64,000 bases of DNA from Desulfobacter sp. (GTDB lineage: Bacteria > Desulfobacterota > Desulfobacteria > Desulfobacterales > Desulfobacteraceae). The stretch spans positions 2,823,001 to 2,887,000 of the forward strand of contig CP054837.1 in assembly GCA_028768525.1 (NCBI GenBank), written 5' to 3'. Position numbers and translations under genes: made by a program. Positions 6,824 through 15,642 of the stretch are shown here, piece after piece (the first letter of the stretch is position 1; each line of letters starts with the position of its first letter). The notes under the pieces are model-generated. The model was not told the origin of the DNA. It did not search any database and saw only the letters and a program-made list of their open reading frames with translations.

Positions 6824-8461
6824 TTAAATAAACCCTCTGATTGCCATAATGGTAAATGCCGCCACCAGGCTCCGGTCCAGGAAATGATTTTCCGGCCGCA
6901 GCTCCCCCAGCAGCACATCATAACTGAAAAACAAAATCAAGGCCGACGCCACCGCCACCTTGAGTTCCGGTATTTCCAGATGAATGCTGGGCAGGTTCGG
7001 GAACACAATAATCACGATAAATATTAAAAAATCCAGGGGATTGAATTTAAACCCCTTCTGACGCTTGGTCAGGTTCAAGGTGCCGATCACCGCCAGAATC
7101 AGCCCCACCAGGGCCGCATAATTAACCAATTGTACATTATCGGTTACCCAGTTCCCCGGGTTCACCGTTGATTCATACATCAAAAAAGGGATACTGCAAT
7201 AAAGGCAGACCCGGATCACCGCTTTTTTGCTCTGGGGCCGAAAGTATTTAGCCCCCAGAATCAGAGCAATGAACACCGCACCGCCCGCCGACATATACCA
7301 GGGCATTGCCTTGGGTATCAAACACTGCAGAACAAAGACAATCGCCAGGCCCCAGCGGAGCATGGCGAAGAAAAACTTGATGGAAAACTTATCCCCGCCG
7401 AACCTGGCCAGAAAACTTTTGGCACCCAGCAGGCTGTCCTCGCCGTTCCTAAACTTGAATCCGGTCTGCCTGGCCAGGGCGAAAAAAAGAACAATAAAAG
7501 CGGCCAGGCCCAGGAAAATGCCCAGGTTCAACCAATTGGAATAGAACCTGAGCAGGAAGGCGCAGCAAAGAAACATCGCCTGGAGCAGATAAATGACGGT
7601 CACTGACTCGGAATGGTAGAGCCCCAGCTTCATCAGCCTGTGGTGGAAATGATTCTTATCCGGTTTAAAGGGCGAATTCCCTTTGGCCATGCGTTCAATC
7701 ATCACTGTCAAGGTATCGATAATGGGAAAACCGATGAGAAACAAGGGGAGAATTTCGCTATAAGGGGTATTGGCCTGGGTCAGCATCAGGGTAAAGACCA
7801 CGCATAGAAACCCCAGCATCTGGCTGCCCGCATCCCCCATGAAGACCACGGCCGGATGGGTATTGTACCGCAGGAACCCAAGAATGGCCCCGGCCACGGC
7901 AATGCACATCAGGGAGAGGGCCATATTGCCTGACTGGAATGCAAAAAAAGCGATGGACACAAAACTGAGCATGGACACCCCGCCGGCCAGCCCGTCCAGC
8001 CCGTCGGAAAGATTGATGGCATTGGTCACGCCCACCACAAAGAACAGGGTCAGCCCCAAAGAAAATACATAGGGCAGATCCATGCCCCCGGGCAACATAT
8101 CTCCAAGGCACTTGATCCGCACCCCGCCGTACACCATCACGATCACGGCCCCGGCCACCTGGGCCCCCAGCTTCTGCCAGTACTTCAGGTCCTTGACATC
8201 ATCCAGTATCCCGAATGCCACAATCACCCCACAGCCCAGAAGCACCGCCTTTATCGCCCCGTCAATGGGGGCCCACACCAGCACCGGCGCAAGGGCGCCG
8301 ATGGCCATGGAAATCCCCCCGCTCCTGGGCATGGGCAGCAAATGAACCTTCCGTGCATCGGGTTCATCCACCAGGTGCATGCGAAAGGCCATCCGCTTAA
8401 ACACCGGCACCAGGGCGATGGTCAGAAACAGCGACAGGATGAATGTGGTAAACAGATACAT
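6824..8461 (-). CDS. WecA/MraY-type undecaprenyl-phosphate HexNAc-1-phosphate transferase, with long C-terminal membrane extension
   Basis: This polytopic inner-membrane enzyme would start the repeat unit by moving a sugar-1-phosphate (probably GlcNAc-1-P) to undecaprenyl phosphate. Visible motifs are LVDEPDARKVH near residue 30, GILDDVKDL, NAINLSDGLDGLAGG, the GDAGSQMLG loop and HFHHRLMKLG. Family members such as WecA are about 350-370 residues; this protein has 545, with about 190 extra residues containing further hydrophobic segments. It sits between xrtD (6 bases upstream) and prsT. Its pairing with a WecG-like transferase (10030) and WecB (28252) suggests a GlcNAc-ManNAc(A) start to the polymer. 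Confidence 0.88.
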   Translation of the reverse strand: MYLFTTFILSLFLTIALVPVFKRMAFRMHLVDEPDARKVHLLPMPRSGGISMAIGALAPVLVWAPIDGAIKAVLLGCGVIVAFGILDDVKDLKYWQKLGAQVAGAVIVMVYGGVRIKCLGDMLPGGMDLPYVFSLGLTLFFVVGVTNAINLSDGLDGLAGGVSMLSFVSIAFFAFQSGNMALSLMCIAVAGAILGFLRYNTHPAVVFMGDAGSQMLGFLCVVFTLMLTQANTPYSEILPLFLIGFPIIDTLTVMIERMAKGNSPFKPDKNHFHHRLMKLGLYHSESVTVIYLLQAMFLCCAFLLRFYSNWLNLGIFLGLAAFIVLFFALARQTGFKFRNGEDSLLGAKSFLARFGGDKFSIKFFFAMLRWGLAIVFVLQCLIPKAMPWYMSAGGAVFIALILGAKYFRPQSKKAVIRVCLYCSIPFLMYESTVNPGNWVTDNVQLVNYAALVGLILAVIGTLNLTKRQKGFKFNPLDFLIFIVIIVFPNLPSIHLEIPELKVAVASALILFFSYDVLLGELRPENHFLDRSLVAAFTIMAIRGFI

Positions 8462-8467
8462 GAGAAT

Positions 8468-10030
8468 TTATTTCGGTAAATATTCGTCCAGAACAGGCAC
8501 AACCGCCCTTAAAAACCCTTGAAGCCGCTTTTCCGCCGCTTCCGCACTTTCCCCCTGGCCCACGGGTACAATCACCCGCACCAGGGCGCCATCCGTCCGC
8601 TGCCGGGTCAGAGCATCCCAAAAATTAAACCACTTCATCTCAAAGGCATTGGTGAGCATCCTGCCCCGCATGGGGAACCAGTAATAGGAAATCTGCTGAT
8701 AAGGCCCGTTCTGGATCAGGGCCCGGCTCACCGGCAGCACCCGGCCGTCCCCCAGCGGCACAAGAGCTTTGCCGCTCTCCTTGAACACCCAGCCCCCGCC
8801 CCGCAGGCAGGTGGCCGGAGAATGGATGGACTCACCCTTCTGCTGGTTCTCATAATAGGCCACATAAAAATCAATGGGAGCGCCTTTGCCGTCGGTGTAG
8901 TCGGCCATGATATAATCGCTGAAATCCAGGGCCTCGACAAATTGCTCTTCCATGGTTGTCGGCGCGCCCCGCCAGCCGTCTATGGCCATGGGGAACTCGG
9001 CAAACGGCCGGACCATGGGAATGGCCGGCCTAAACTCAACGCCCCGGGAAAGGATCAGTGTCAACCCCAGCAATACAACCGAAACCAGGAACTGCGGCTG
9101 CAGCAGGCCTGATTTGACGGGCTCGACCTCTACCGGTACCGCATCTTCCTCATCATCCTGGTCCTCGTTATCCGCCCCCCCGGGCTCAGGAAACAACCGG
9201 TTCAATATCCACATCTCGCCCATGAGCACCCCAAGGGTCACCATGAAAATCAGCCAGCCTTCAAAATCGTGGAAGAACCCTTCCACCACCGCAGAGCCGA
9301 ATTTCTCGGACAATATCCCAGTTAAAGCGATCCGAAAGGCATTGGTAACAATGGTCAAAGGGATGGAAGACAGCACAAGGACAGCTTTCTTCCACAGCCT
9401 GGATTTATAAAAATAGGCCATCAGAATGCTCAAAATGAGCATGGGAAACAAATACCGCAGCCCTGAACAGGCATCCACCACCTGAAGCTTTGTAAATCCA
9501 AGATCAATGACATTGCCCTCCCGGTAGGCACTCATGCCGTAAAGCCGCATCATGGCGACGCCCAGTTTAGAGGAAATCAGCCTCAGCTGAAATGTCAGCT
9601 TAACATTCAAAAAATTGGGCAAAGGAAACATGGCCAAGGAGATACAAAGTGGGAACCAGATGTTTTTTATACGGTACAGCCCCATGTGAATCCAACACAA
9701 CCCCATAACCACCAGCCAGCATGAAAAATACAGCATGAAATATTCACCTGCCAGATCCCCCATCCAGAAAAGGCACAACCCCGGCACCAGTATCAGGAAA
9801 CCCTGCCAGTTGATTTTGGCAGGAACATCAAAGAACCAATTTTTCTTTTCCCACAGCAGATACAAAACAATAAACGGCATAAGCATACCGTGGGAATAAT
9901 CATCCCTGGCCCAGTCCTTAACAACCAGCCATTCAAATGTGGAATAATAAATGCCCGCGACCAACAGTCCCAATAGGACAATCTGAATCGCTCCCGTATT
10001 CAATACTCTATTCTCTTTAGTCGCACTCAT
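8468..10030 (-). CDS. xrtD: Exosortase, XrtD type (VPLPA-CTERM-specific), with C-terminal EpsI domain
   Basis: This 520-residue membrane cysteine transpeptidase is predicted to cleave the C-terminal sorting signal of VPxP-CTERM proteins. About eight membrane segments fill residues 15-290. The catalytic triad expected for exosortases is present: Cys188 in VVDACSGLRYL, Arg233 in TNAFRIALTG and His254 in FFHDFEGWL. After an acidic linker and one more membrane segment, the last 200 residues form an EpsI-type (DUF3485) domain with ATCLRGGGWVF. The fused EpsI domain is typical of the XrtD group. Its start overlaps the stop of the WecG-like gene by one base. The probable substrate lies at 3748-4380. 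Confidence 0.9.
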   Translation of the reverse strand: MSATKENRVLNTGAIQIVLLGLLVAGIYYSTFEWLVVKDWARDDYSHGMLMPFIVLYLLWEKKNWFFDVPAKINWQGFLILVPGLCLFWMGDLAGEYFMLYFSCWLVVMGLCWIHMGLYRIKNIWFPLCISLAMFPLPNFLNVKLTFQLRLISSKLGVAMMRLYGMSAYREGNVIDLGFTKLQVVDACSGLRYLFPMLILSILMAYFYKSRLWKKAVLVLSSIPLTIVTNAFRIALTGILSEKFGSAVVEGFFHDFEGWLIFMVTLGVLMGEMWILNRLFPEPGGADNEDQDDEEDAVPVEVEPVKSGLLQPQFLVSVVLLGLTLILSRGVEFRPAIPMVRPFAEFPMAIDGWRGAPTTMEEQFVEALDFSDYIMADYTDGKGAPIDFYVAYYENQQKGESIHSPATCLRGGGWVFKESGKALVPLGDGRVLPVSRALIQNGPYQQISYYWFPMRGRMLTNAFEMKWFNFWDALTRQRTDGALVRVIVPVGQGESAEAAEKRLQGFLRAVVPVLDEYLPK

Positions 10031-10761
10031 TACATCAACTTTTTCATGACCACTTGGGCCGCAAATATGGGTAATTTAATCTGCCGTCCTATTCTTGAGG
10101 GCTCCGCCATCAATCTGTAAAACCATTCCAGACCTGTTTTGCAGTAGAACTCCGGGGCCCGGTTCACCGTACCGGCCAAAACGTCAAGAGTCCCGCCGAT
10201 GCCTTGGCAGACTCGAACATGGTGTAGCCGATTCCGGTTTTTGGCAATCCAGAATTCCTGTTTAGGAGAGCCCAGAGCCAAAAATAAAATCTGTGCCTTT
10301 GACTCATTGATTCTCCGGACCAATTCATCTGTTTTGTCATCATCCAGATATCCGTTCTGTCGGCCAGCAATTTTCAGTTTAGGATGCCTTCGCATCAGTT
10401 CACCGACAGCTGCGTCATTAACCTCTTCCCTGGCACCGTAAATGAATATCCGATATCCCCTTCTCTCGGCCAAGCTGCAGATGTTCTGCATGAGCTCACA
10501 CCCGGGAACCCGTTTTATCGAAGCTCCGTGAATCCAATTAGCGGCCATCACCATACCGATACCGTCAGGAATCAACAGGTCGGCTTCTTGAAACATTTTG
10601 TATAAAAACGGATTCTTGGGTACTGAATAATTCTTTTCCGGATTGGAGGCGAATATCGTATGCACCCGGTCTCCTTTATCTACAAATTCACCAACGCGGT
10701 TCAATGCCCGGTCCATATCACAATCATCAACCCACAGGTTTAACACCGGATATCTTTGCAT
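10030..10761 (-). CDS. WecG/TagA/CpsF-family glycosyltransferase
   Basis: From the ATG at 10761 the protein has 243 residues. A GTG 54 bases upstream is possible but would overlap the previous gene and adds no conserved sequence. Family features include FASNPEKNY, LLIPDGIGMVMA, FIYGAREEV, and LFLALGSPKQEFWIAKN, followed by RAPEFYCKTGLEWFYRLMAEPSR. Members transfer ManNAc or ManNAcA to GlcNAc-PP-undecaprenol on the cytoplasmic face. This fits the WecA-like enzyme encoded nearby and the UDP-ManNAc made by WecB. A GGAG lies 14 bases before the start, a long spacing. Confidence 0.88.
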   Translation of the reverse strand: MQRYPVLNLWVDDCDMDRALNRVGEFVDKGDRVHTIFASNPEKNYSVPKNPFLYKMFQEADLLIPDGIGMVMAANWIHGASIKRVPGCELMQNICSLAERRGYRIFIYGAREEVNDAAVGELMRRHPKLKIAGRQNGYLDDDKTDELVRRINESKAQILFLALGSPKQEFWIAKNRNRLHHVRVCQGIGGTLDVLAGTVNRAPEFYCKTGLEWFYRLMAEPSRIGRQIKLPIFAAQVVMKKLM

Positions 10762-10765
10762 TATA

Positions 10766-12601
10766 CTAATCAATACTCCTATAAATCTTAACGGCCTTTT
10801 CCAATTGCGCTTCACCGAACCCTATCAAAGTCACAAAACGGATCTCATTTGGCACTCCTGACTTAACGGCATGTAGAGTACTTGTTTCTTCTAAAACTCC
10901 ATATTCTGATGAATACCAACCCAAAAGAGGATTCTCCTGGCCTCGAACGAGGGTAAACAAATTTCCAGGATCGTATATAAAAATGCTTACCCCATTATTA
11001 TCAAGACACAACCAATTCTTTTCTTTTATCACTTCAACATCAGGATGAAGATGAAAATTTTGCTCAAAGACATGTGTTCCGAAACCAGAAAAGAAATCTT
11101 TAATAACGCAACAAGTCCCATCATAAAAACACACGTCTCTTTCATGGATAACTTTATTTTTTAATCGAGTATAACCATCATGTTGTGCTCGAAGAAAAAT
11201 GCTTTCAGCATTTTCATTAGTTCTAACCAGTTCTGCTGTATATGGTTTGTCCCAGATAAAACCAGAAAGCTGTTCCGCCTGATCTGTATTGTCAATACAA
11301 ATGGTGTTATGAGATTTTGTTCCTTTAAAATAGGCCCTATGTTCCGGAACTCCATTATATCTGTATGTTCCTGGATCAATAAGAAACGGCAACTTATTTT
11401 TGGAAAGAGTTATCGATAAGGCATCGGCATGACCATGATTATACAACGGTGCCATACCCAAAGGCCCATGATCAAAAGTTATAAAAACGCCGCTTTGTGT
11501 TTTTATGATTGAGTATCCAGAATCATTGAATTGTTGGTAAGCTATACCTTGATGGTTCTTTTTTACGTTTCCTGGAAGCTGTCTTTTTGGGCAAATCCCC
11601 CCTCCTAAGGCGTATCCACTGTCGCTGTCTCCGATCATAGGGGGGGCACATCCATTAAATAAAAACGACTGCCAAAATATTTCACCTTTTTTTAAGCGCT
11701 CTTTCCATTTTGAACAGTCATAGTATTTATTAGTTTCAAGGAAATCTACCGAGAGCCAGTATAGGTCCAAAACAAATCGGTGATAATCAATAGACTGCTC
11801 GGCCCCCCCACCATCGTCCAGAATTTGGTGATAGAGCTCCTGTTCAAGCAGCCGGCATCCTTTCCTCAGCCATATTTGCCCCTCTTTATGACCTCTGAAC
11901 ACAGCTCCTGAAAAGAGTAATCCTACACATTCGCAGACCGTATGATTGCCGAGAGAAGAATATAGGGCCATATTCCTCGAAATCCACCATGCATGTTGAT
12001 AAATCGCAGATAGAATCATCTCAATTTCATCTATATGCTCTTCAGGGTCTATTCTTTTCAAAATTAGAAAAAAGACTTGAATCCTCAGACCCAGTTCCAT
12101 AGGCGATAAATAATGCACTCCGAAAAGAAAAGGGTTCTCTTTAATCCAAGAGATTACTTTCTGCGTAAGCCTATAAAATTCATCCTTATCTGTCTGAGGA
12201 TCTATTGAAACAAGAGCTTGGGTGACAGATGTTAACCTTGCCGGTTCCCATACCGACCGGATATCGGGATCGGAGTCTCCAAATTTTATTTCCGAGAAAA
12301 ATGTTTTGCAGTATCTTTTTTCAAACGGTTTGAAATCGACATCATCATTCAGATCAGTAGATTCTGTACAAAGATCCAATAGCTTGATATTGGGTTGATG
12401 TATATCTTTAATTACACCAATATCAACTTTGGGCACCCGAAAGAACATTCCCCGTCTTTTGAAGACATATCTAAAGTATTTTAACTGTAACCAGCGATTC
12501 AACCTGTATAATAGTTCAATCGGAGAAGCACTTTTTAGTCTCAATATGTATTCATTTTTACTATGCAACGTATCTGATTTTAATTCATTGTAACTATGCA
12601 A
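10766..12601 (-). CDS. Heparinase II/III-like protein of the polysaccharide locus
   Basis: This 611-residue protein has an N-terminal alpha-toroid-like half and a C-terminal beta-sandwich half typical of the heparinase II/III family, with HYLSPMELGLRIQ, ALYSSLGNHTVCE, NHGHADALSI, PGTYRYNG and KGTKSHNTICID. Proteins of this family in exopolysaccharide loci may be lyases that trim or release polymer, though polymerising or modifying roles are also proposed. No signal peptide is visible. The best start is TTG at 12601, since the first in-frame ATG is about 50 residues in, inside conserved sequence. Base composition is AT-rich. The gene starts 7 bases after the preceding glycosyltransferase. Confidence 0.8.
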   Translation of the reverse strand: MHSYNELKSDTLHSKNEYILRLKSASPIELLYRLNRWLQLKYFRYVFKRRGMFFRVPKVDIGVIKDIHQPNIKLLDLCTESTDLNDDVDFKPFEKRYCKTFFSEIKFGDSDPDIRSVWEPARLTSVTQALVSIDPQTDKDEFYRLTQKVISWIKENPFLFGVHYLSPMELGLRIQVFFLILKRIDPEEHIDEIEMILSAIYQHAWWISRNMALYSSLGNHTVCECVGLLFSGAVFRGHKEGQIWLRKGCRLLEQELYHQILDDGGGAEQSIDYHRFVLDLYWLSVDFLETNKYYDCSKWKERLKKGEIFWQSFLFNGCAPPMIGDSDSGYALGGGICPKRQLPGNVKKNHQGIAYQQFNDSGYSIIKTQSGVFITFDHGPLGMAPLYNHGHADALSITLSKNKLPFLIDPGTYRYNGVPEHRAYFKGTKSHNTICIDNTDQAEQLSGFIWDKPYTAELVRTNENAESIFLRAQHDGYTRLKNKVIHERDVCFYDGTCCVIKDFFSGFGTHVFEQNFHLHPDVEVIKEKNWLCLDNNGVSIFIYDPGNLFTLVRGQENPLLGWYSSEYGVLEETSTLHAVKSGVPNEIRFVTLIGFGEAQLEKAVKIYRSID

Positions 12602-12608
12602 ATGGATT

Positions 12609-13691
12609 TCATATCTTACTATATATCTTGTTCAGTCTTTTGGCGACGACCGGAGCGATAAAGTGACGGTTGGCATATTCAGCATTATAGCATCCGATTT
12701 CCATCATCTTGTCTTTGCTCGATAATATGTTTTCCAAAGACAATGCTATTTCTGCAGCGCTTTTGCCATGGACAAGGGCTCCCATTTTCCCGTGTTCAAA
12801 CATATCCGATAGCCCCCCCATTGGGCGAGTCAGTACTGGCATTCCAACACTCATAGCTTCCAATACTGAAATTGGTAATCCCTCACCATAGAAAGTAGGG
12901 AAACAATAAATATGATTCTGCATAAAAACCCTTCTTTTTTCATCATCTCGAACAAAGCCAGTGAATTTAACCTGTTCCGGAGTCAAACCTATAGTACGAG
13001 TATGACTCCTAAGCTCCTCAAGTATAGGGCCATCGCCCGCAATCGTAAGTTCAACCCGTATATCCTTTTCCAACAGAATTTTAACCGCGTCTATCGTTTC
13101 AAAAACGCCTTTGGTACGCTCGAGTCGTGAAAGGAACAGTATTTTAATAACAGAGTCATGCTTTAACTGATGCCATCTTTGTCGAATATCAATTCCATTG
13201 ACCAAACTATCCTCTACAGTAGTTGTCTCAATATAGATGGGCACCTTCACACCCCAATCCCTCAGTTTCTGTTCAAACTCAGATGCAAGTACAATAAATC
13301 CATCAGCCTTGCCAAACGTATGTTTAAAAAAAGATAAATACTTTTCCCCTACCTTCTCTGAAAAACTGTTACTCCACCCATGCCAAAAAATGAGAAGCTT
13401 GGCCCCCCTTCTTTTGGCTTGCCACGATAAAAGACCATCCCGGAAAAAACTTTTCACCCCTAATGAAGGATTGATGTGAACCAGATTAGGATTTAAATGC
13501 CTCATCCTATTCCAGAAACGGAACTGATCGGTTAGGGGGTGCAAAAATGCCCCTTTTTTCCTCAGGCCACCTATCTCTAAAGGAATCGCCGATGTCAAAT
13601 ATGGTAAAATTGCATTAAAATAGCTTGTTACTCCTCCTTTACCCTTAAGGTATGGAATTGTGGTAAGAACCTTAATGGTATCCGGTTTCAA
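12609..13691 (-). CDS. Family 4 glycosyltransferase (GT-B)
   Basis: From a TTG start at 13691 the protein has 360 residues. That start is chosen because GGAGG lies 9 bases upstream and TTG overlaps the TGA stop of the acetyltransferase gene (TTGA); an upstream ATG would overlap that gene by 66 bases with unrelated sequence. The N-terminal Rossmann domain carries the glycine loop YLKGKGGVTSY. The C-terminal domain carries the GT4 nucleotide-sugar signature FYGEGLPISVLEAMSVGMPV with the expected E-x7-E spacing. The likely role is one sugar transfer to the growing lipid-linked repeat; donor and acceptor are unknown. Confidence 0.88.
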   Translation of the reverse strand: MKPDTIKVLTTIPYLKGKGGVTSYFNAILPYLTSAIPLEIGGLRKKGAFLHPLTDQFRFWNRMRHLNPNLVHINPSLGVKSFFRDGLLSWQAKRRGAKLLIFWHGWSNSFSEKVGEKYLSFFKHTFGKADGFIVLASEFEQKLRDWGVKVPIYIETTTVEDSLVNGIDIRQRWHQLKHDSVIKILFLSRLERTKGVFETIDAVKILLEKDIRVELTIAGDGPILEELRSHTRTIGLTPEQVKFTGFVRDDEKRRVFMQNHIYCFPTFYGEGLPISVLEAMSVGMPVLTRPMGGLSDMFEHGKMGALVHGKSAAEIALSLENILSSKDKMMEIGCYNAEYANRHFIAPVVAKRLNKIYSKI

Positions 13692-14143
13692 TTTGTTTTT
13701 TCCTCCATGGCAGGACAATCTAATATCTCTGCAGGAATTCCAACTGCCGTACAACCTGAAGGGATATCTTTAATCACAACTGCATTTGCTCCGATTTTCA
13801 CATTGTCTCCTATGGTTACATTTCCAAGAACCTTGGCTCCGGCTCCGATGATGACACTATTGCCAATTACAGGAACACCATGACCTCTGCCTCCACCCAA
13901 TGTTACCTGTTGGTAGAAATGAACATTGTCTCCTATGATGCAGTTTTTATGGATGATTATTCCTAAACCATTAAACCCAAAATGAACATTTTTCCCAATT
14001 ATAGTTTCAGGGGGAATGACTGCGCAAAAGACGATCCTTAAAAATAGTCGAATTGTTAACGGGATAAGCGGTATTTTATTGCATTGACAAAAATGCGCTG
14101 TTTTGTATAGATAATAAGGTAAATTTGCCTTAGCTTTTTTCAT
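13688..14143 (-). CDS. Serine-acetyltransferase-like hexapeptide O-acetyltransferase
   Basis: This 151-residue protein has left-handed beta-helix hexapeptide repeats (IIGKNVHFGFNGLGIIIHKN, then IGDNVHFYQQVTLGG and VIIGAGAKVLGNVTIG) ending in IPSGCTAVGIPAEI, as in CysE and WcaB types. The N-terminal helical domain of true CysE is largely missing, so it is more likely a polysaccharide O-acetyltransferase like WcaB than a cysteine-pathway enzyme. It has a central position in the AT-rich block, and its stop overlaps the TTG start of the next glycosyltransferase. Confidence 0.8.
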   Translation of the reverse strand: MKKAKANLPYYLYKTAHFCQCNKIPLIPLTIRLFLRIVFCAVIPPETIIGKNVHFGFNGLGIIIHKNCIIGDNVHFYQQVTLGGGRGHGVPVIGNSVIIGAGAKVLGNVTIGDNVKIGANAVVIKDIPSGCTAVGIPAEILDCPAMEEKTN

Positions 14144-14268
14144 TAAATGATCCTCACATTTTCTTCAGGGTCTTACCAAAGCATTTAAATCCATGGAAAA
14201 AGAATTTGAATCAAAATATCACGATCTTGCCGATTAAAAGTATAGGCGTCCATCTTTCCTTTTGACAG

Positions 14269-15570
14269 CTAACTGGAAGGGTATAATATCTTTCGCTGAA
14301 TTATGCTTTGTCCAAACAAGTAGAAAAACAACAATGGCAAATAATCGCCTAAATAGATCGTCGGCGAATATATTAACCATATGCTCGCATAGACAAATCC
14401 ACTTAGAAAAGTTCCAAAAGAGACCGCTTTCCAATAGGGCTCATGTGAAAGCCGCCAGTTTTTATACAAATGTGCATTTATAAAGATAAGAAATAAGAAG
14501 TAGATGAATCCACCAGCATAACCGTACTCAATGAGAGTAAAATTAAAGCACGTCAACCCATATTTTATAAAAATATCCTTGAAAACAGGGGAATTTAGTC
14601 TTTTCCGTTTGTCGGCAAACCTCGACTTTCCATATGACCCAGGTCCATAGCCGAAAACTAAGCGCCCAGGCCCTTTTTGGTACAAAACACTGATGACCTG
14701 TTTTGTTGATGAAAACCTGCCGGCGGTGTACCTTTTACTATTTGGATCCCGATATGTAGTATAATCTTTTGCATAGATAATAATATGGTTGAAGTCTATA
14801 GATCCCCCGACCTTGCTTTCCGGGTTCAAGGTGCGCATGAGCCTCGCAGCCCCTATGGTTGTCAGCACAACCATAAGTACCGAGACCAAAACAAGTTTAA
14901 ATTTAAAATTCGGAACCGTTCTTTTGATTGTCTGAGCATCCATCAGGCCACAGAATATTGTAAACATAACCAAAAGGGGTAAGAAAAATATGATTGCCCG
15001 CTTTTCACCTATCAGGGATAAAGAAATAAAAGCGAAGGCCGCTAAAATGTATCTCCAGCGTGGTTTGTAATAAAAATAAAAGGCCATGGCGAACCCGATA
15101 CTAACCAAGGTGATGATAACCGGTGCGGCCCCATCATTCATCGCATATGTACCCACGGCTTGTTCACCTTGTCCATAAATTACTAGTTTTACGATGGATG
15201 CAGGAATCTGAATTAAAAAAATGACTATAATCAGCGTATTTACTTTTTTTAGCTGGCTATAGCTTAACCCTGCATTAGCCAGAGCCAGAAAAAAGACATA
15301 AAAGCGAAAGACCAAACGCATGCCGAGGATGGTGGCGACCCCTAAATTATTATTAAAAACTGCCGACGCAATACCTACAATAAAGAACAACGCAAAAATT
15401 CCGAAATACGGAAGGCGAATTTTCCCCTTGGATTTGATCATGGAGATACAGAAAAAAATATATATCAGGGGCTCGGTTACCCATGCCACGTATGGGGGAA
15501 CGATGTTCAACTGAATAAGATTGTTGCTGAAGAAAGCGATAATAAACAATATGTAAATTATTGGGACCAT
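14269..15570 (-). CDS. O-antigen-ligase/Wzy-like polysaccharide polymerase
   Basis: This 433-residue protein has roughly ten to twelve hydrophobic segments and one large extracytoplasmic loop (about residues 240-340) that contains GYGPGSYGKSRF, as in O-antigen ligase/polymerase (Wzy/WaaL) proteins. It would join lipid-linked repeat units in the periplasm. It is the only polymerase candidate in the locus, which also has a flippase, a chain-length protein and an export protein, as a Wzx/Wzy system requires. A 125-base gap with no recognisable gene separates it from the acetyltransferase downstream. Sequence conservation is low, as is normal for this family. Confidence 0.75.
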   Translation of the reverse strand: MVPIIYILFIIAFFSNNLIQLNIVPPYVAWVTEPLIYIFFCISMIKSKGKIRLPYFGIFALFFIVGIASAVFNNNLGVATILGMRLVFRFYVFFLALANAGLSYSQLKKVNTLIIVIFLIQIPASIVKLVIYGQGEQAVGTYAMNDGAAPVIITLVSIGFAMAFYFYYKPRWRYILAAFAFISLSLIGEKRAIIFFLPLLVMFTIFCGLMDAQTIKRTVPNFKFKLVLVSVLMVVLTTIGAARLMRTLNPESKVGGSIDFNHIIIYAKDYTTYRDPNSKRYTAGRFSSTKQVISVLYQKGPGRLVFGYGPGSYGKSRFADKRKRLNSPVFKDIFIKYGLTCFNFTLIEYGYAGGFIYFLFLIFINAHLYKNWRLSHEPYWKAVSFGTFLSGFVYASIWLIYSPTIYLGDYLPLLFFYLFGQSIIQRKILYPSS

Positions 15571-15642
15571 AATTATCTTAAACTTTTTATCAATTCAGGA
15601 TTCAAGTATTCATCCGCCCTTAATCACATCATTTTTTGCTAT

